NCBI RefSeq assembly: GCF_964020115.1
Contig: NZ_OZ026542.1
Span: 62,001 to 126,000, forward strand
Source of the DNA: Candidatus Regiella endosymbiont of Tuberolachnus salignus
Lineage (GTDB): Bacteria > Pseudomonadota > Gammaproteobacteria > Enterobacterales > Enterobacteriaceae
DNA: 64,000 nucleotides
Direction of reading: 5' to 3'
Shown here: in pieces, positions 47,746-58,536 of the stretch
How the letters are laid out: every line of letters starts with the position of its first letter
Numbering within the stretch: position 1 is the first letter of the stretch
Notes under the pieces: model-generated
What the model was told of the DNA's origin: nothing
The model's input: only the letters and a program-made list of their open reading frames with translations
Database searches by the model: none
Made by a program: the position numbers and the translations under genes

Positions 47746-47895
47746 TTTCAGTGTAATACCCACTTCATTATAAGATAAAGCGCTATCTGTGCAATTTTAA
47801 TGCAATACAAAAAATTTCTAACAGACTCTAAGATTGCTTGGGTAAATGATTAACGCTATAGTTCTGCACCTTCTTTTCAAGGTGGTACCCTGTGA

Positions 47896-48018
47896 TATAC
47901 CCACAGTCCTTCAAGTTGCCGCTGGCGGCCAGGGCGTGAGACCGATGAGCGCGTAGATAGACCATGAGGGCAAACACCCTCAGCCAACAACGCAGCGGCT
48001 TCAAAGGCGAAGGGTATA
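47896..48018. repeat. R1 palindromic repeat in the ribB leader
   Basis: Ends TATACCCACAGTCCTTCAAG and CTTCAAAGGCGAAGGGTATA, core GGGCGTGAGACCGATGAGCG. It ends 47 bp before the ribB start and is open in the ribB frame. Confidence 0.9.
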
Positions 48019-48065
48019 ACTCCGTTGTAACAACCTGTAATGGCTCATTCAATGAGGTTTTTGCT

Positions 48066-48710
48066 GTGAATCAATCACCACTTTTTGAATTCGGGGATGC
48101 TCCCAAACGGGTAAAACAAGCATTGGACGCTTTACGTGAGGGACGTGGCGTCATGGTGCTGGATGACGAAAATCGTGAAAATGAAGGTGACATAATTTTT
48201 GCGGCAGAAACAATGACAGAAGAACAAATGGCACTGACTATCCGTCATGGCAGTGGCATCGTGTGCCTTTGCATCACCGATGAACGCCGTAAACAACTCG
48301 AATTGCCCATGATGGTCAGTCAGAATTCGAGCCAATTTCAAACCGCATTTACCGTAACGATTGAAGCGGCAAAGGGCGTCACAACTGGCGTTTCTGCCGC
48401 TGATAGACTGAAAACTATCCAAGCTGCCATCGCGGATAATGCTAAACCGACTGATCTACACCGGCCTGGCCATGTCTTCCCATTGCGTGCCGAAGCAGAA
48501 GGTGTCATCAAACGCCGTGGGCACACAGAGGCGGCTATCGATTTAGCACAATTAGCCGGTTTCAACCCCTTTGGTGTGTTATGTGAATTGACTAACGACG
48601 ATGGCAGCATGGCGCGCATGCCAGAAGTTATTCAATTTGCCAAGCAGCATAATATGCCCGTTTTGACCATTGAAGATCTTGTCAGCTATCGGCTAGCTAA
48701 TCCAAAATAA
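48066..48710 (+). CDS. ribB: 3,4-dihydroxy-2-butanone-4-phosphate synthase RibB
   Basis: Makes the four-carbon precursor of riboflavin from ribulose 5-phosphate. Family motifs are [49 protein letters not shown] and HTEAAIDL. The GTG start ([16 protein letters not shown], about 214 residues) is chosen by alignment with the family; the frame stays open upstream into an R1 repeat. The FMN riboswitch usual before ribB in related bacteria is not recognisable. The 3' end overlaps the convergent ygiC by 14 bp. Confidence 0.95.
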   Translation: MNQSPLFEFGDAPKRVKQALDALREGRGVMVLDDENRENEGDIIFAAETMTEEQMALTIRHGSGIVCLCITDERRKQLELPMMVSQNSSQFQTAFTVTIEAAKGVTTGVSAADRLKTIQAAIADNAKPTDLHRPGHVFPLRAEAEGVIKRRGHTEAAIDLAQLAGFNPFGVLCELTNDDGSMARMPEVIQFAKQHNMPVLTIEDLVSYRLANPK

Positions 48711-49860
48711 TATGTGGATAAAAACGTGATAAATCTTGGGTGATTAATGATCGGTCTTCACGTAAGCCGATACCGCAGGGCTTATCATTAACCAACCAAC
48801 TACCAATTAAGGTGTGGTTTTCACCAAACTTAGGTAATGAATGGAATTGCTGCACAATCATGCCTTCCTTGCCATAAGGACCATCGACTTGCAATACTTG
48901 TTGGCCGTTTTTGATGATCTGAATATTAGCCCCTTCGCGTGAAAATAACGGCTTGATAACATAGCTATCCATTGATGGGTGATCATCGTCAGCGAAATAA
49001 GCAGGCAACAAATTAGGGTGACCAGGAAACATTTCCCATAACAAGGGTAATAGTGCTTTATTGGAAATGATGCTTTTCCAAGCCGGTTCGAGCCAACGTG
49101 CGCCGGCGTTTTTTAACTTGGTGGAAAATTCATCACGAAACATGAATTCCCAAGGGTATAATTTAAAAAAATTACAGATTACCTGATTATCTAAATCGAT
49201 AAATTGTCCCTTTTCTTTATTTATACCAATCTCGTTTATAAACAAAAATTTAGTCGATAAACCCGCTTCCTGCGCACAATCTTCTAGGTATTTTACCGTA
49301 GCGCGGTCTTCTATCGAATCCTGGCAGCAAGTCAAATGTAATGAATGAAATCCCTCCTTTTCCTTTAATTCAATAAAACGTTCAATCAATTTATCTTGTA
49401 AGCTATTGTATTGATCGGCATTCACAGGCAAATGGCCGGCTTTAATCTGATCTTCCAACCACATCCACTGAAAAAATGCGGTTTCATATAACGAAGTGGG
49501 GGTATCTGCATTATTTTCTAACAACTTAGCCGGGTTTTTACCGTCATAAGCCAAATCAAGACGAGAATAAAGACAGGGTTGCCGGGGATGCCATGAAGCG
49601 CGTAAAAAAGACCAACAATGTTGAGGGATGCTAAATTTAGTCAACAACTTATCACTATGAATAACTTTTTCCACTACGTCTAAACACCTTTCATGCAACT
49701 CAACGCTAGTGTCTTCCAGCTCTTCAATTTGAGCCGAAGAAAATTGGTAATAAGCGTCTTCACACCAGTAGGGTTGATCATACATCGTATGAAAATCGAA
49801 ACCGTATTCGTTGGCTTTTTCACGCCAATCAGGGCGTTCACTAATCTCTACACGTTTCAT
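48697..49860 (-). CDS. ygiC: Glutathionylspermidine synthase-like ATP-grasp protein YgiC
   Basis: Member of the GSP_synth family (C-terminal domain of Gss). The enzyme's in vivo substrate is not established for YgiC. The 387 residues show the substrate-binding start [18 protein letters not shown] and the ATP-grasp blocks [18 protein letters not shown] and [22 protein letters not shown]. It sits ten bases downstream of ygiB, as in E. coli where the two are paired. Confidence 0.92.
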   Translation of the reverse strand: MKRVEISERPDWREKANEYGFDFHTMYDQPYWCEDAYYQFSSAQIEELEDTSVELHERCLDVVEKVIHSDKLLTKFSIPQHCWSFLRASWHPRQPCLYSRLDLAYDGKNPAKLLENNADTPTSLYETAFFQWMWLEDQIKAGHLPVNADQYNSLQDKLIERFIELKEKEGFHSLHLTCCQDSIEDRATVKYLEDCAQEAGLSTKFLFINEIGINKEKGQFIDLDNQVICNFFKLYPWEFMFRDEFSTKLKNAGARWLEPAWKSIISNKALLPLLWEMFPGHPNLLPAYFADDDHPSMDSYVIKPLFSREGANIQIIKNGQQVLQVDGPYGKEGMIVQQFHSLPKFGENHTLIGSWLVNDKPCGIGLREDRSLITQDLSRFYPHIILD

Positions 49861-49870
49861 TTTTTAAACC

Positions 49871-50557
49871 TTAACTCCCCATACTACGAACACGAGAGCT
49901 TGATGAAGTGCGCTCATTCTTACGCTGCATTGATGCCTGCTTGGCTACCGATTCACCGAATCCACCGCGCGTAATGGTATTCGTCACCGTAGGTTTAGGA
50001 GCCATTGCTGTTTTAGGTACTGTCATAGTGCGACCCGGTGTGGCGGCACCATAGCTTTTACCACTGGCATCAACAAATTTACCGTTAGCAGGGCTGTTAG
50101 GCGCTTGAGAAGTAAACAAGGGTTGTGGAGAACCCCCGCCCCCCATCAAACGCCCCATCATATAACCCGCCAATAATGGCATCCACGGGCTACTTCCTTC
50201 AGTAGCAGCAGTAGCAGTTGTCCCCCCTGCTTGAGCAGGAGCTGGGGTACTAGTCGAAGGTTGAATACATTGATTTTCACCAAACTCAGCCACACAATCA
50301 GCACGGCTGGCATACTTAGGCGCTGTTCTTTCTGCTTCTTTCAACGCATCATGATAGGCTTTAGCGCACTGATTTTCTTTCGATGGATTGGCTTTTGAAC
50401 AATCGTCAGCATTTTGATACATCGCCACCGTTTCATCCGTTTGTTCACATCCGGTTAATATAAAAACGGCACTCATGGACAAAGCTAAAGGAGCAAGACG
50501 ATAATAGCGCCAAGATTTACGAAATTTTTCTCGATTAATATTTTTACTCCGTTTCAT
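49871..50557 (-). CDS. ygiB: YgiB-family lipoprotein (DUF1190)
   Basis: Predicted outer-envelope lipoprotein of unknown function. The 228 residues carry an N-terminal signal with lipobox ([11 protein letters not shown]), then a domain with paired cysteines ([31 protein letters not shown]). A Gly/Pro-rich centre ([12 protein letters not shown]) and a basic tail [11 protein letters not shown]...[10 protein letters not shown] follow. It is co-directional with ygiC. Confidence 0.92.
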   Translation of the reverse strand: MKRSKNINREKFRKSWRYYRLAPLALSMSAVFILTGCEQTDETVAMYQNADDCSKANPSKENQCAKAYHDALKEAERTAPKYASRADCVAEFGENQCIQPSTSTPAPAQAGGTTATAATEGSSPWMPLLAGYMMGRLMGGGGSPQPLFTSQAPNSPANGKFVDASGKSYGAATPGRTMTVPKTAMAPKPTVTNTITRGGFGESVAKQASMQRKNERTSSSSRVRSMGS

Positions 50558-50587
50558 CGTAATTCATCCTATTGTTATTGATAGAGT

Positions 50588-50723
50588 GGCTCAAAAATAG
50601 ACGCCTTGCCAGGGGTTTGAAGTCAAAGCGCCCGCGGAACACAGTAACCTCAGTGTACAATCAGTACATGAGGATTGCGAGCACCGGTAACGCAGAAATT
50701 CATACCGCGCAGTAGGTTATGTA
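50588..50723. repeat. Degenerate R2 repeat upstream of ygiB
   Basis: Has the R2 interior (TACATGAGGATTGCGAGCACC, CGCAGTAGGTTATG) but the inverted ends are poorly preserved. It borders an R3 copy at its right edge. Confidence 0.65.
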
Positions 50724-50781
50724 AAAGCCTGTTCGAAATCTAAAGTATCAGCAAGCACAAGAGATTTCGAACAGGCTCTTA
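50724..50781. repeat. Short R3 hairpin repeat upstream of purA
   Basis: 58 bp, essentially a hairpin: AGCCTGTTCGAAATCT and AGATTTCGAACAGGCT around AAAGTATCAGCAAGCACAAG. It ends about 70 bp before the purA start and could act as a transcript hairpin. Confidence 0.82.
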
Positions 50782-50816
50782 GAGCCCGTTTTGACCAAGT
50801 ATCGATGGAATGTTAA

Positions 50817-52148
<1,332 letters not shown>

Positions 52149-52190
52149 CATTAGACTTCATTGCAAAACCGTGGTTTGGGGCGCGCGATC

Positions 52191-52350
52191 TATACCCTTC
52201 GCCTTTGAAGTTGCCGCTAAGCGGCCAGGGGTAAGGCCGATGAGCGTAGATAGACCATGAGGGCAGCACCCGCAGCCAACAACACTGCGGCTTCAAAGGC
52301 AAAGGGGATACAGGTAGTACATGACAGAGGATGAGTGATCGCTGCCAACG
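52191..52350. repeat. R1 repeat plus fragment of another subtype (purA-rnr gap)
   Basis: Bases 52191-52310 are a full copy (TATACCCTTCGCCTTTGAAG ... CTTCAAAGGCAAAGGGGATA). The next 40 bp (CAGGTAGTACATGACAGAGG, then ATGAGTGATCGCTGCCAACG) are the interior of the AATCAATCG subtype seen at 18950. This is a second example of joined R1 subtypes. Confidence 0.85.
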
Positions 52351-52441
52351 TATATTTAATGCAGCGCTACATTCCATACACCACATACGCAAAAGTCAAA
52401 TGAAAACATTTCATGCTGATGATAATGGAGAGACCAGTTTA

Positions 52442-54769
52442 ATGTCACAGGATCCATTCTTAGAAAGAGAAAGAGAAAAATACGGCTCACCTATCCCCAG
52501 CCGCGAGTTTATTTTAGCGCATCTGACAAAACGTGAAACCCCCGCCCGACGTGAAGAAATAGCTAAAGAGCTGAATTTATCCAGTGATGAATCCCTTGAG
52601 GCACTTCGGCGACGTCTACGCGCAATGGAGCGTGATGGCCAATTGGTGTTTACACGCCGCCAATGCTACGCCTTACCAGAAAGGCTTGATCTGTTGCGTG
52701 GTACTGTTATTGGTCACCGTGACGGATATGGTTTTTTACGCATTGAAGGCAGCAAAGATGATCTTTACCTCTCCGCTGAACAAATGAAAACGGCGATCCA
52801 TGGCGATCTGGTGTTAGCTCAACCTTTAGTCTGCGACCGCAAGGGGCGTCGTGAAGCACGGATTGTCAGGATACTCGTTCCCAAAACAAGCCAAATTGTT
52901 GGGCGCTACTTCACTGACGCAGGTACCGGTTTTGTCGCTCCTGATGATAGTCACCTCAGTTTTGATATTCTGATCCCTGCTGATGATGCTATTTGCGGTG
53001 TGCGTATGGGCACTGTGGTAGTTGTTGAACTCACCCAACGCCCAACGCGCCGCACTAAAGCGGTTGGCAAAATAGTGGAAGTATTAGGTGATAAGATGGG
53101 CACTAGCATGGCGATAGACATTGCCTTACGTCGCTATGAGATCCCTTATATATTGCCATCGGCAGTAGAAAAAGAATTAGCGAAGCTGCAAAAAGACGTG
53201 CCAGAAGAGGCAAAAAAAGGACGGGTTGATTTACGTCACCTCCCATTGCTCACCATTGATGGCGAAGATGCCCGTGATTTTGATGATGCGGTTTATTGTG
53301 AAAAAGAATGCAGCGGAGGCTGGCGCCTGTGGGTTGCTATCGCTGATGTCAGTTATTACGTACGCCCACAAACCGCATTGGACGATGAAGCACGCAGTCG
53401 CGGCAATTCTGTTTACTTTCCGTCACAAGTGATCCCGATGCTACCAGAAGTATTGTCTAATGGTTTGTGTTCACTTAATCCACAGGTCGATCGCTTGTGT
53501 ATGGTATGTGAAATGGTCATCGACGTGCAGGAACAACTCTGCTCTTACCAATTTTATGAAGCCGTCATGAACTCTCATGCACGTTTAACCTATACCAAAG
53601 TCTGGAAAATCATTGAGGGTGATCCAGCGTTGCGTGCGCAATATCAGCCACTGGTGCCACATCTGGAACAACTGCATGCAATGTATAAAATATTGGATAA
53701 AGCCCGAGCAAAACGAGGGGGCATCGCTTTTGAAAAAGAAGAAGCTAAATTTATCTTTAACGCCGAGCAACGCATTGAGCGCATCGAACACGTAGTACGT
53801 AATGATGCGCATAAATTGATCGAAGAATGTATGATTTTGGCCAACATTGCCGCAGCATCTTTTGTAGAAAAACATAAAGAGCCGGCGCTATTTCGTGTGC
53901 ACGACCGACCAAGTGATGATCATATTGAAGCACTGCGTAGCGTATTAAATGAGTTAGGGATAACCTTAGGCGGTGGTTTAAAACCACAATCGAAAGATTA
54001 TGCCGTATTGATGGATGAAATCGCGGATCGACCCGATCATCATAGGCTACAAACTATGTTATTACGCTCGATGAAACAGGCAATTTATGATCCGGAAAAT
54101 CGAGGGCATTTCGGCTTAGCGCTCAATTCATATGGGCATTTCACCTCACCCATCCGACGTTATCCTGATCTCGCTCTGCATCGAGCGATTAAATATCAAT
54201 TAGCACAGTCAATAACCGCCCAGAAAGAGTGCTGGACAGCAGGGGGTGGTTGGCACAGTGATCACAACGATATGTTACAGTTGGGTCAACATTGCTCAAT
54301 GGCAGAACGCCGAGCGGATGACGCTACGCGGGATGTTGCTGACTGGCTGAAATGTGATTTTATGCTCGATCAAGTAGGGCAAACATTTACCGGTATTATC
54401 GCTGCGGTGACTGGATTTGGCTTTTTCGTCCGTTTGGACGATCTTTTCATCGACGGTTTAGTCCATGTTTCCAGTTTAGATAATGATTACTATCGTTATG
54501 ACAACATTGGTCAACGCCTTACCGGCGAAGCCTCAGGGAAGGCCTACCATTTAGGCGATACAGTAGAAATTCGGGTAGAGGCCGTACACCTCGATGAACG
54601 TAAAATTGATTTTTCTTTGGTTTCTAGCCTCCGTAAGCCACGAAGAGAAGGTAAAACCAAACGAGATAAAGCGAAGAAAAACAACACAAGAATGTCACGC
54701 GATGATGGTTTAGCAATAAGTAATACAACCGTCACAAAGAAAAAAGCCAATAAGGCACGGAAAAAATGA
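52442..54769 (+). CDS. rnr: Exoribonuclease R
   Basis: Processive 3'-5' exoribonuclease that degrades structured RNA and takes part in RNA quality control with the trans-translation system. From [20 protein letters not shown] it has 775 residues with a winged-helix start, cold-shock domains, an RNB domain with the metal-binding [16 protein letters not shown], an S1 domain ([20 protein letters not shown]) and a basic Lys/Arg-rich tail. The start is chosen by alignment with E. coli; GGAGAG lies upstream. The open frame before it runs into an R1 fragment. Confidence 0.96.
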   Translation: MSQDPFLEREREKYGSPIPSREFILAHLTKRETPARREEIAKELNLSSDESLEALRRRLRAMERDGQLVFTRRQCYALPERLDLLRGTVIGHRDGYGFLRIEGSKDDLYLSAEQMKTAIHGDLVLAQPLVCDRKGRREARIVRILVPKTSQIVGRYFTDAGTGFVAPDDSHLSFDILIPADDAICGVRMGTVVVVELTQRPTRRTKAVGKIVEVLGDKMGTSMAIDIALRRYEIPYILPSAVEKELAKLQKDVPEEAKKGRVDLRHLPLLTIDGEDARDFDDAVYCEKECSGGWRLWVAIADVSYYVRPQTALDDEARSRGNSVYFPSQVIPMLPEVLSNGLCSLNPQVDRLCMVCEMVIDVQEQLCSYQFYEAVMNSHARLTYTKVWKIIEGDPALRAQYQPLVPHLEQLHAMYKILDKARAKRGGIAFEKEEAKFIFNAEQRIERIEHVVRNDAHKLIEECMILANIAAASFVEKHKEPALFRVHDRPSDDHIEALRSVLNELGITLGGGLKPQSKDYAVLMDEIADRPDHHRLQTMLLRSMKQAIYDPENRGHFGLALNSYGHFTSPIRRYPDLALHRAIKYQLAQSITAQKECWTAGGGWHSDHNDMLQLGQHCSMAERRADDATRDVADWLKCDFMLDQVGQTFTGIIAAVTGFGFFVRLDDLFIDGLVHVSSLDNDYYRYDNIGQRLTGEASGKAYHLGDTVEIRVEAVHLDERKIDFSLVSSLRKPRREGKTKRDKAKKNNTRMSRDDGLAISNTTVTKKKANKARKK

Positions 54770-54795
54770 GCAAGCAGAAAAAATTCCGACAGGCT

Positions 54796-55271
54796 CTAAT
54801 AAAGCAAATCATCTCGTTGAGAAAAATGAATAATCAATGCTAAAAAATCATCCGGATGAGACATAAACGGAACATGAGCCGCGTTATCTATAATCGCTGA
54901 TTGTGTTGTTGGCCATGCACCATCGAGCAAGGTAGCCACTCTAGAAGGGACTAACTCATCTCGATCACCATAAATACGTAAAAAAGGCACTGAACAATGA
55001 GCCAATGCCGAACGCAGATCGGTGGTTTGCACTATTTCTAATCCCCTTATCAGCACCTCAGCACTTTGCTGATAGCTCACCAATGATTTCAGAAATTTGG
55101 TATCTTTTCGTGCACTGGCAATACCCAACGTCTGTAATGATAAAAAGCGTTCAATAGTACGCGGAAAATTATCATGCAATTGTTGCTTAAATCCAGCCAG
55201 TATTTCTGGCTTGATCCCAGGCCAATCACCTTGTGCACTAAAACAAGGTGAAGAAGAAACCGTGATAAGTC
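54796..55271 (-). pseudogene. bioH: bioH, 3' part (interrupted by an IS110-family element)
   Basis: C-terminal part of pimeloyl-[ACP] methyl ester esterase, from [21 protein letters not shown] to the end at [10 protein letters not shown]. The catalytic Asp ([10 protein letters not shown]) and His ([11 protein letters not shown]) are here, separated from the Ser part at 56483 by the insertion. Joining the two parts at the shared CT gives a continuous 258-codon frame reading [14 protein letters not shown] across the junction, close to the E. coli BioH length. Each part alone lacks the full catalytic triad, so BioH is expected to be inactive. Confidence 0.92.
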
Positions 55272-55279
55272 CTTATATC

Positions 55280-55470
55280 TTGATCATTAGCTTTCAAAGG
55301 TTGATGCTCCCCGACTGATCATCGCGATGTCACCGGTGAGTTTGGGTAAGTCCTTAAGCTTAAAGCTTGTTGAATAGATAAAACCCCGGTGACATATTCA
55401 TCATCGCCTTCAAGACCGAACGGTATCTTGTGCTTCGAGCACCTATTTATAAGGATGATCTTGGCGAATT
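55280..55470 (+). ncRNA. Probable bridge RNA of the IS110-family element
   Basis: The non-coding left end folds on paper into two guide loops. Loop 1 is closed by ATGTCACCGG (55327-55336) and CCGGTGACAT (55386-55395). It holds TAAGTCCT (55347-55354), identical to the left bioH target, and ATAG (55374-55377), complementary to CTAT on its right; a small hairpin at 55356-55368 lies between them. Loop 2 is closed by TCGCC..AAGA (55404-55415) and TCTTGGCGA (55459-55467). It holds ACGGTATCT (55420-55428), identical to the element's right end, and TATAAG (55448-55453), complementary to its left end, with hairpin 55430-55442 between. This is the organisation described for IS621 bridge RNA. RNA ends are estimates. 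Confidence 0.82.
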
Positions 55471-55505
55471 CTCTGATTTTTACTGTCATGTCTGGAGTGT
55501 CTCTG

Positions 55506-56468
55506 ATGGACAAAACCCCCGTCGGTATTGATATAGCAAAATTAAAGTTCGATGTGGCTGTCTGGATTGAAAGAAAAAAATACAAAACAAAAGTGTTTGA
55601 TAATACCCCCTCCGGTTTTAGCGACTTGCTGAAGTGGCTACTTCCTTACGGTGACTGCCACATTTGTCTGGAAGCAACCAGCCATTACAGTCTGCCACTG
55701 GCCACTTTTTTGGTGGATAACGGGGTTGAGGTCAGTGTGGAAAACCCCGCCCGCATTCATGCCTTTGCTCAAAGTGAGCTGAGTCGTAATAAAACGGACC
55801 AAGGGGATGCGAAGATGATTGCCCGTTATTGCGCGCTTTATTCACCCGCACGCTGGTTTCCCGCCCCGTTAAATGAACGTCAGCTTACTGCACTGATACG
55901 TCGTCTTAATCATTTAGTCGAAATGAAACAGATGGAATATAACCGAAAAGAGGGCGCAGATGAAATCGTCCAGCCTTTTTTGACAGAAAGTATCTGTGCA
56001 TTAGAAAAGCAAATACGCGAGATAAAACAAAAAATTAAACAGCATATCAATGACTCCCCCGAGCTGAAAAAAAATAAGCAGCTCTTGGAAAGTATTCCCG
56101 GTATAGGCGAAATATTGAGTGCCACTTTATTGGCGTTTGTCGGTGATGTATCAAAATTCACTAGCAGCAAGCAAGTGGTAGCCTACGCAGGGCTTAATCC
56201 GAAACTGTGCGAATCAGGCGTATTTAAAGGACGAAGCCGTCTCTCAAAAATCGGGTGTACAGAACTCAGAAAAGCACTATACATGCCAGCCCTTACCTCA
56301 ATCACTTATAACCCAATAATAAAGTCTCAATGGGAACGGTTGGTAAAACGCAATAAAGGAGGAAAAATAGGCGTCTGTGCTGCAATGCGCAAATTACTTC
56401 AACTGGCGTATGGCGTGCTGAAATCAGGCGTCCCTTTTGATGAAAAAATAGCGCTTGCAAAGACGTAG
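55506..56468 (+). CDS. IS110-family DEDD recombinase/transposase
   Basis: RNA-guided recombinase of about 320 residues from [19 protein letters not shown]. The RuvC-like DEDD domain shows GIDIAK (first Asp), CLEATSHYS (Glu) and [16 protein letters not shown] (the paired Asp region). A coiled-coil linker follows ([13 protein letters not shown]), then the C-terminal Transposase_20 domain with [22 protein letters not shown] and [14 protein letters not shown]. The frame is intact, so the enzyme may be active. In-frame ATGs up to 39 codons upstream fall inside the predicted bridge RNA and are excluded. Confidence 0.94.
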   Translation: MDKTPVGIDIAKLKFDVAVWIERKKYKTKVFDNTPSGFSDLLKWLLPYGDCHICLEATSHYSLPLATFLVDNGVEVSVENPARIHAFAQSELSRNKTDQGDAKMIARYCALYSPARWFPAPLNERQLTALIRRLNHLVEMKQMEYNRKEGADEIVQPFLTESICALEKQIREIKQKIKQHINDSPELKKNKQLLESIPGIGEILSATLLAFVGDVSKFTSSKQVVAYAGLNPKLCESGVFKGRSRLSKIGCTELRKALYMPALTSITYNPIIKSQWERLVKRNKGGKIGVCAAMRKLLQLAYGVLKSGVPFDEKIALAKT

Positions 56469-56482
56469 GCAAGACGGTATCT
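56455..56482 (+). promoter_or_regulatory. Right-end half of a junction promoter for the circular IS form
   Basis: TTGCAA (56455-56460), 17 bases, then TATCT (56478-56482). If the element circularises, the next base is the T at 55274, completing a -10 of TATCTT directly upstream of the bridge RNA. IS110-family circles are known to build such a sigma-70 promoter at the joined ends. Confidence 0.6.
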
Positions 56483-56781
56483 ATCACCTGTTCTGGCTGG
56501 TTCAGTGCAATCTGACTCGCAACCAGTCCTCCCATCGACCATCCTAACCACAGTGCTTTTTCTGGCGCTTGATTCAGTACCACAGTCGCCATCTCGCTAA
56601 GAGACATATCACCATATCCACTACTGCGGCCATAGCCAGGAAGATCGACTAAATGCAAGCGAAAATGCGGCGCAAGTCGATTAATTATGCAATGCCATAT
56701 ATCAGCGTTCAGTCCCCATCCGTGTAACAACACAAAATCACGCTTTCCTTCACCACAAGTATGCCAATAGAGCGCTGTCAT
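56483..56781 (-). pseudogene. bioH: bioH, 5' part (interrupted by an IS110-family element)
   Basis: N-terminal part of pimeloyl-[ACP] methyl ester esterase: [29 protein letters not shown] through the nucleophile elbow [22 protein letters not shown]. At the insertion the frame runs into the IS and no longer encodes BioH. It is divergent from gntX, as in E. coli. BioH produces the pimeloyl thioester precursor, so its loss would block de novo biotin synthesis unless another esterase substitutes. Confidence 0.93.
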
Positions 56782-56788
56782 AAACTAT

Positions 56789-56897
56789 TATACCCTTCGC
56801 CTTTGTGTTGGCTGCAAGTGCTCGCCCTCATGGTATTTCCAGGCTCATCGGTCTCACCCCCTGGCAGCCGAAGGCAACTTCAAAGGCGAAGGGTATA
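56789..56897. repeat. R1 palindromic repeat in the bioH-gntX gap
   Basis: 109 bp with ends TATACCCTTCGCCTTTGTGT and ACTTCAAAGGCGAAGGGTATA; the left arm is shortened. It starts eight bases upstream of the bioH ATG and ends about 45 bp before gntX. The gntX frame stays open through it. Confidence 0.88.
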
Positions 56898-56942
56898 TCC
56901 TTTTTATATCCATCATTGTTTTCATCATCAAGGAAGAAGATT

Positions 56943-57626
56943 ATGTTCACTATCGCCAGCCAATGTTGGCTTTGCCGACAACCCTTATATTTGTTCCATC
57001 ATGGTATTTGCTGTTTTTGTCTACGGAATTTAATCAATCAATCGTCATGCTGTATTGGTTGTGGCTTGCCTTCAACACAGCGGTACTTACTCTGTGGGCG
57101 TTGTTTACGTGACCCGCCTTGCTGGCAAAGCCTTACCTTTGTCAGTCACTATCAACCCCCTATCAGCACGCTGATAAAAAAAATGAAATTTGATGGAGTG
57201 ACACAATTGGCTCCGATACTGGCGCGGCTACTGTTGTTACGCTGGCTACAGGAAAAGCATCGTGGATCAATGATAAAACCGCAACGTATCATCAGCACTC
57301 CCCTACATAAATATCGTTGTTGGCGACGGGGATTTAATCAAAGCGATTTATTAGCCCGCCCCTTGGCGCGTTGGCTCAATTGTGATTATCACCCTGGCAG
57401 TTTAATACGTTTATACCCTACGCCATCACAGCGGGAATTGAGTGCTACCACCCGCCGAAAAAATTTACGCGGGGTATTTCATTGTACTGATAATGTTCGT
57501 GGACAGCATCTCGCGCTATTAGATGATGTGATAACCACCGGCAGCACGATGAAAGAAATGGCTAAATTACTTCTGGCGCAGGGAGCGACATCCGTACAAG
57601 TATGGTGTCTTTGCCGAACCTTGTAG
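56943..57626 (+). CDS. gntX: ComF/GntX-family phosphoribosyltransferase-like protein
   Basis: Member of the ComF family, whose role in gluconate use or DNA uptake is uncertain. From MFTIASQCWLCRQPL it has about 227 residues. Four CxxC pairs at the start (CWLC, CCFC, CIGC, CGRC) suggest zinc binding, and the PRTase-type motif LALLDDVITTGSTMKEM lies near the end. GGAAGAAG lies just upstream of the ATG. The bioH/gntX-nfuA arrangement is standard in enterobacteria. Confidence 0.92.
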   Translation: MFTIASQCWLCRQPLYLFHHGICCFCLRNLINQSSCCIGCGLPSTQRYLLCGRCLRDPPCWQSLTFVSHYQPPISTLIKKMKFDGVTQLAPILARLLLLRWLQEKHRGSMIKPQRIISTPLHKYRCWRRGFNQSDLLARPLARWLNCDYHPGSLIRLYPTPSQRELSATTRRKNLRGVFHCTDNVRGQHLALLDDVITTGSTMKEMAKLLLAQGATSVQVWCLCRTL

Positions 57627-57628
57627 TT

Positions 57629-57751
57629 TACCTTGGCCTTTCAAGTTACGGCGGCGTTGGCTGCCGGCGCTCGCCTCATCAGGTAGCATGTCTACGCTCA
57701 TCGGTCGGGCGCCCTGGCCGCCTTGCCGTAACTCGAAATTCATTGGGTATA
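57629..57751. repeat. R1 repeat, inverted orientation (gntX-nfuA gap)
   Basis: Right end ACTCGAAATTCATTGGGTATA is well preserved; the left end (TTGGCCTTTCAAGTTACGGC) has lost the outer TATACCC. It is oriented opposite to the copies at 25946 and 59840. Confidence 0.82.
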
Positions 57752-57771
57752 TGTCATCAAGCAGCGTATCA

Positions 57772-57854
57772 TATGCCCTTCGCCTTTGAAGTAGTATATC
57801 TACGCTCATCGGTCTCACACCCTGGTAGCGGCAACTTGAAGAACTGTGGGTATA
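57772..57854. repeat. Short R1 repeat next to the previous copy (nfuA leader)
   Basis: 83 bp with ends TATGCCCTTCGCCTTTGAAG and CTTGAAGAACTGTGGGTATA around CTACGCTCATCGGTCTCAC. It lies 36 bp before the nfuA start. Confidence 0.8.
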
Positions 57855-57890
57855 ACCAGCATAGCAGGAAATTAATTAGCGAGTTAATCT

Positions 57891-58466
57891 ATGATTAAAA
57901 TAACAGAGCAGGCGCAAAACCACTTTAGCAAATTATTGGCCAATCAAGAGACAGGCACTCAAATTCGAGTATTTGTTATCAACCCAGGCACCCCCACGGC
58001 GGAATGCGGCGTGTCTTATTGCCCGCCAGATGCCATCGAAGCCAGCGATACTGAGCTGAAATTTGATCCTTTTTCTGTCTTTGTTGATCAATTGAGTGCA
58101 CCTTTTTTGGTTGACGCAGAAATTGATTTTATTACTGACCAGCTAGGCTCTCAACTCACGTTGAAGGCACCTAATGCAAAAATGCGTAAAGTGGCCGATG
58201 ATGCGCCCTTGATGGAACGGGTAGAGTACGTTTTACAATCAAAAATCAACCCACAATTGGCCAGTCACGGCGGGCGAGTAACGCTAATGGAAATTACCGA
58301 CGATGCCTTTGCTGTTTTACAGTTTGGTGGAGGTTGTAACGGTTGTTCTATGGTTGATGTCACTTTAAAAAATGGTATTGAAAAAGAACTATTACAAACC
58401 TTCCCTGAATTAAAAGGCGTAAAAGATTCAACCGAGCATCAACGGGGTGAGCATTCTTATTATTAA
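57891..58466 (+). CDS. nfuA: Fe-S cluster carrier protein NfuA
   Basis: Delivers 4Fe-4S clusters to apo-enzymes under stress. The 191 residues comprise an N-terminal degenerate A-type carrier domain ([19 protein letters not shown] ... [16 protein letters not shown]) and a C-terminal Nfu domain with the cluster cysteines [19 protein letters not shown]. Family members supply enzymes such as lipoate synthase and MiaB. It lies downstream of gntX with two R1 elements between them. Confidence 0.96.
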   Translation: MIKITEQAQNHFSKLLANQETGTQIRVFVINPGTPTAECGVSYCPPDAIEASDTELKFDPFSVFVDQLSAPFLVDAEIDFITDQLGSQLTLKAPNAKMRKVADDAPLMERVEYVLQSKINPQLASHGGRVTLMEITDDAFAVLQFGGGCNGCSMVDVTLKNGIEKELLQTFPELKGVKDSTEHQRGEHSYY

Positions 58467-58536
58467 TCATTTTTAATTTACTGATCAGTATCAATTAATC
58501 CAAAGCATTTTATGGTGTTGATTATTGTTAATGTCC

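Larger units (their letters stand above)
55272..56482 (+). mobile_element. IS110-family insertion sequence in bioH
   Basis: About 1.2 kb. There are no terminal inverted repeats and no target duplication beyond a CT dinucleotide (55272-55273 and 56481-56482), as known for IS110 elements. It has a long non-coding left end (about 230 bp), one DEDD transposase gene and a right end of only about 12 bp. This asymmetry marks the IS110 subgroup rather than IS1111. The boundaries were set by restoring the bioH reading frame, giving an error of a base or two at most. Confidence 0.93.

Noticed and set aside
52331-52441. Longer N-terminus for RNase R
   Set aside because: The extra codons derive partly from an R1 fragment, and the RNase R family start is MSQDPF at 52442.
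55389-55505. Longer N-terminus for the IS110 recombinase
   Set aside because: The extra codons overlap the predicted bridge RNA and have no similarity to the family, which begins at [12 protein letters not shown].
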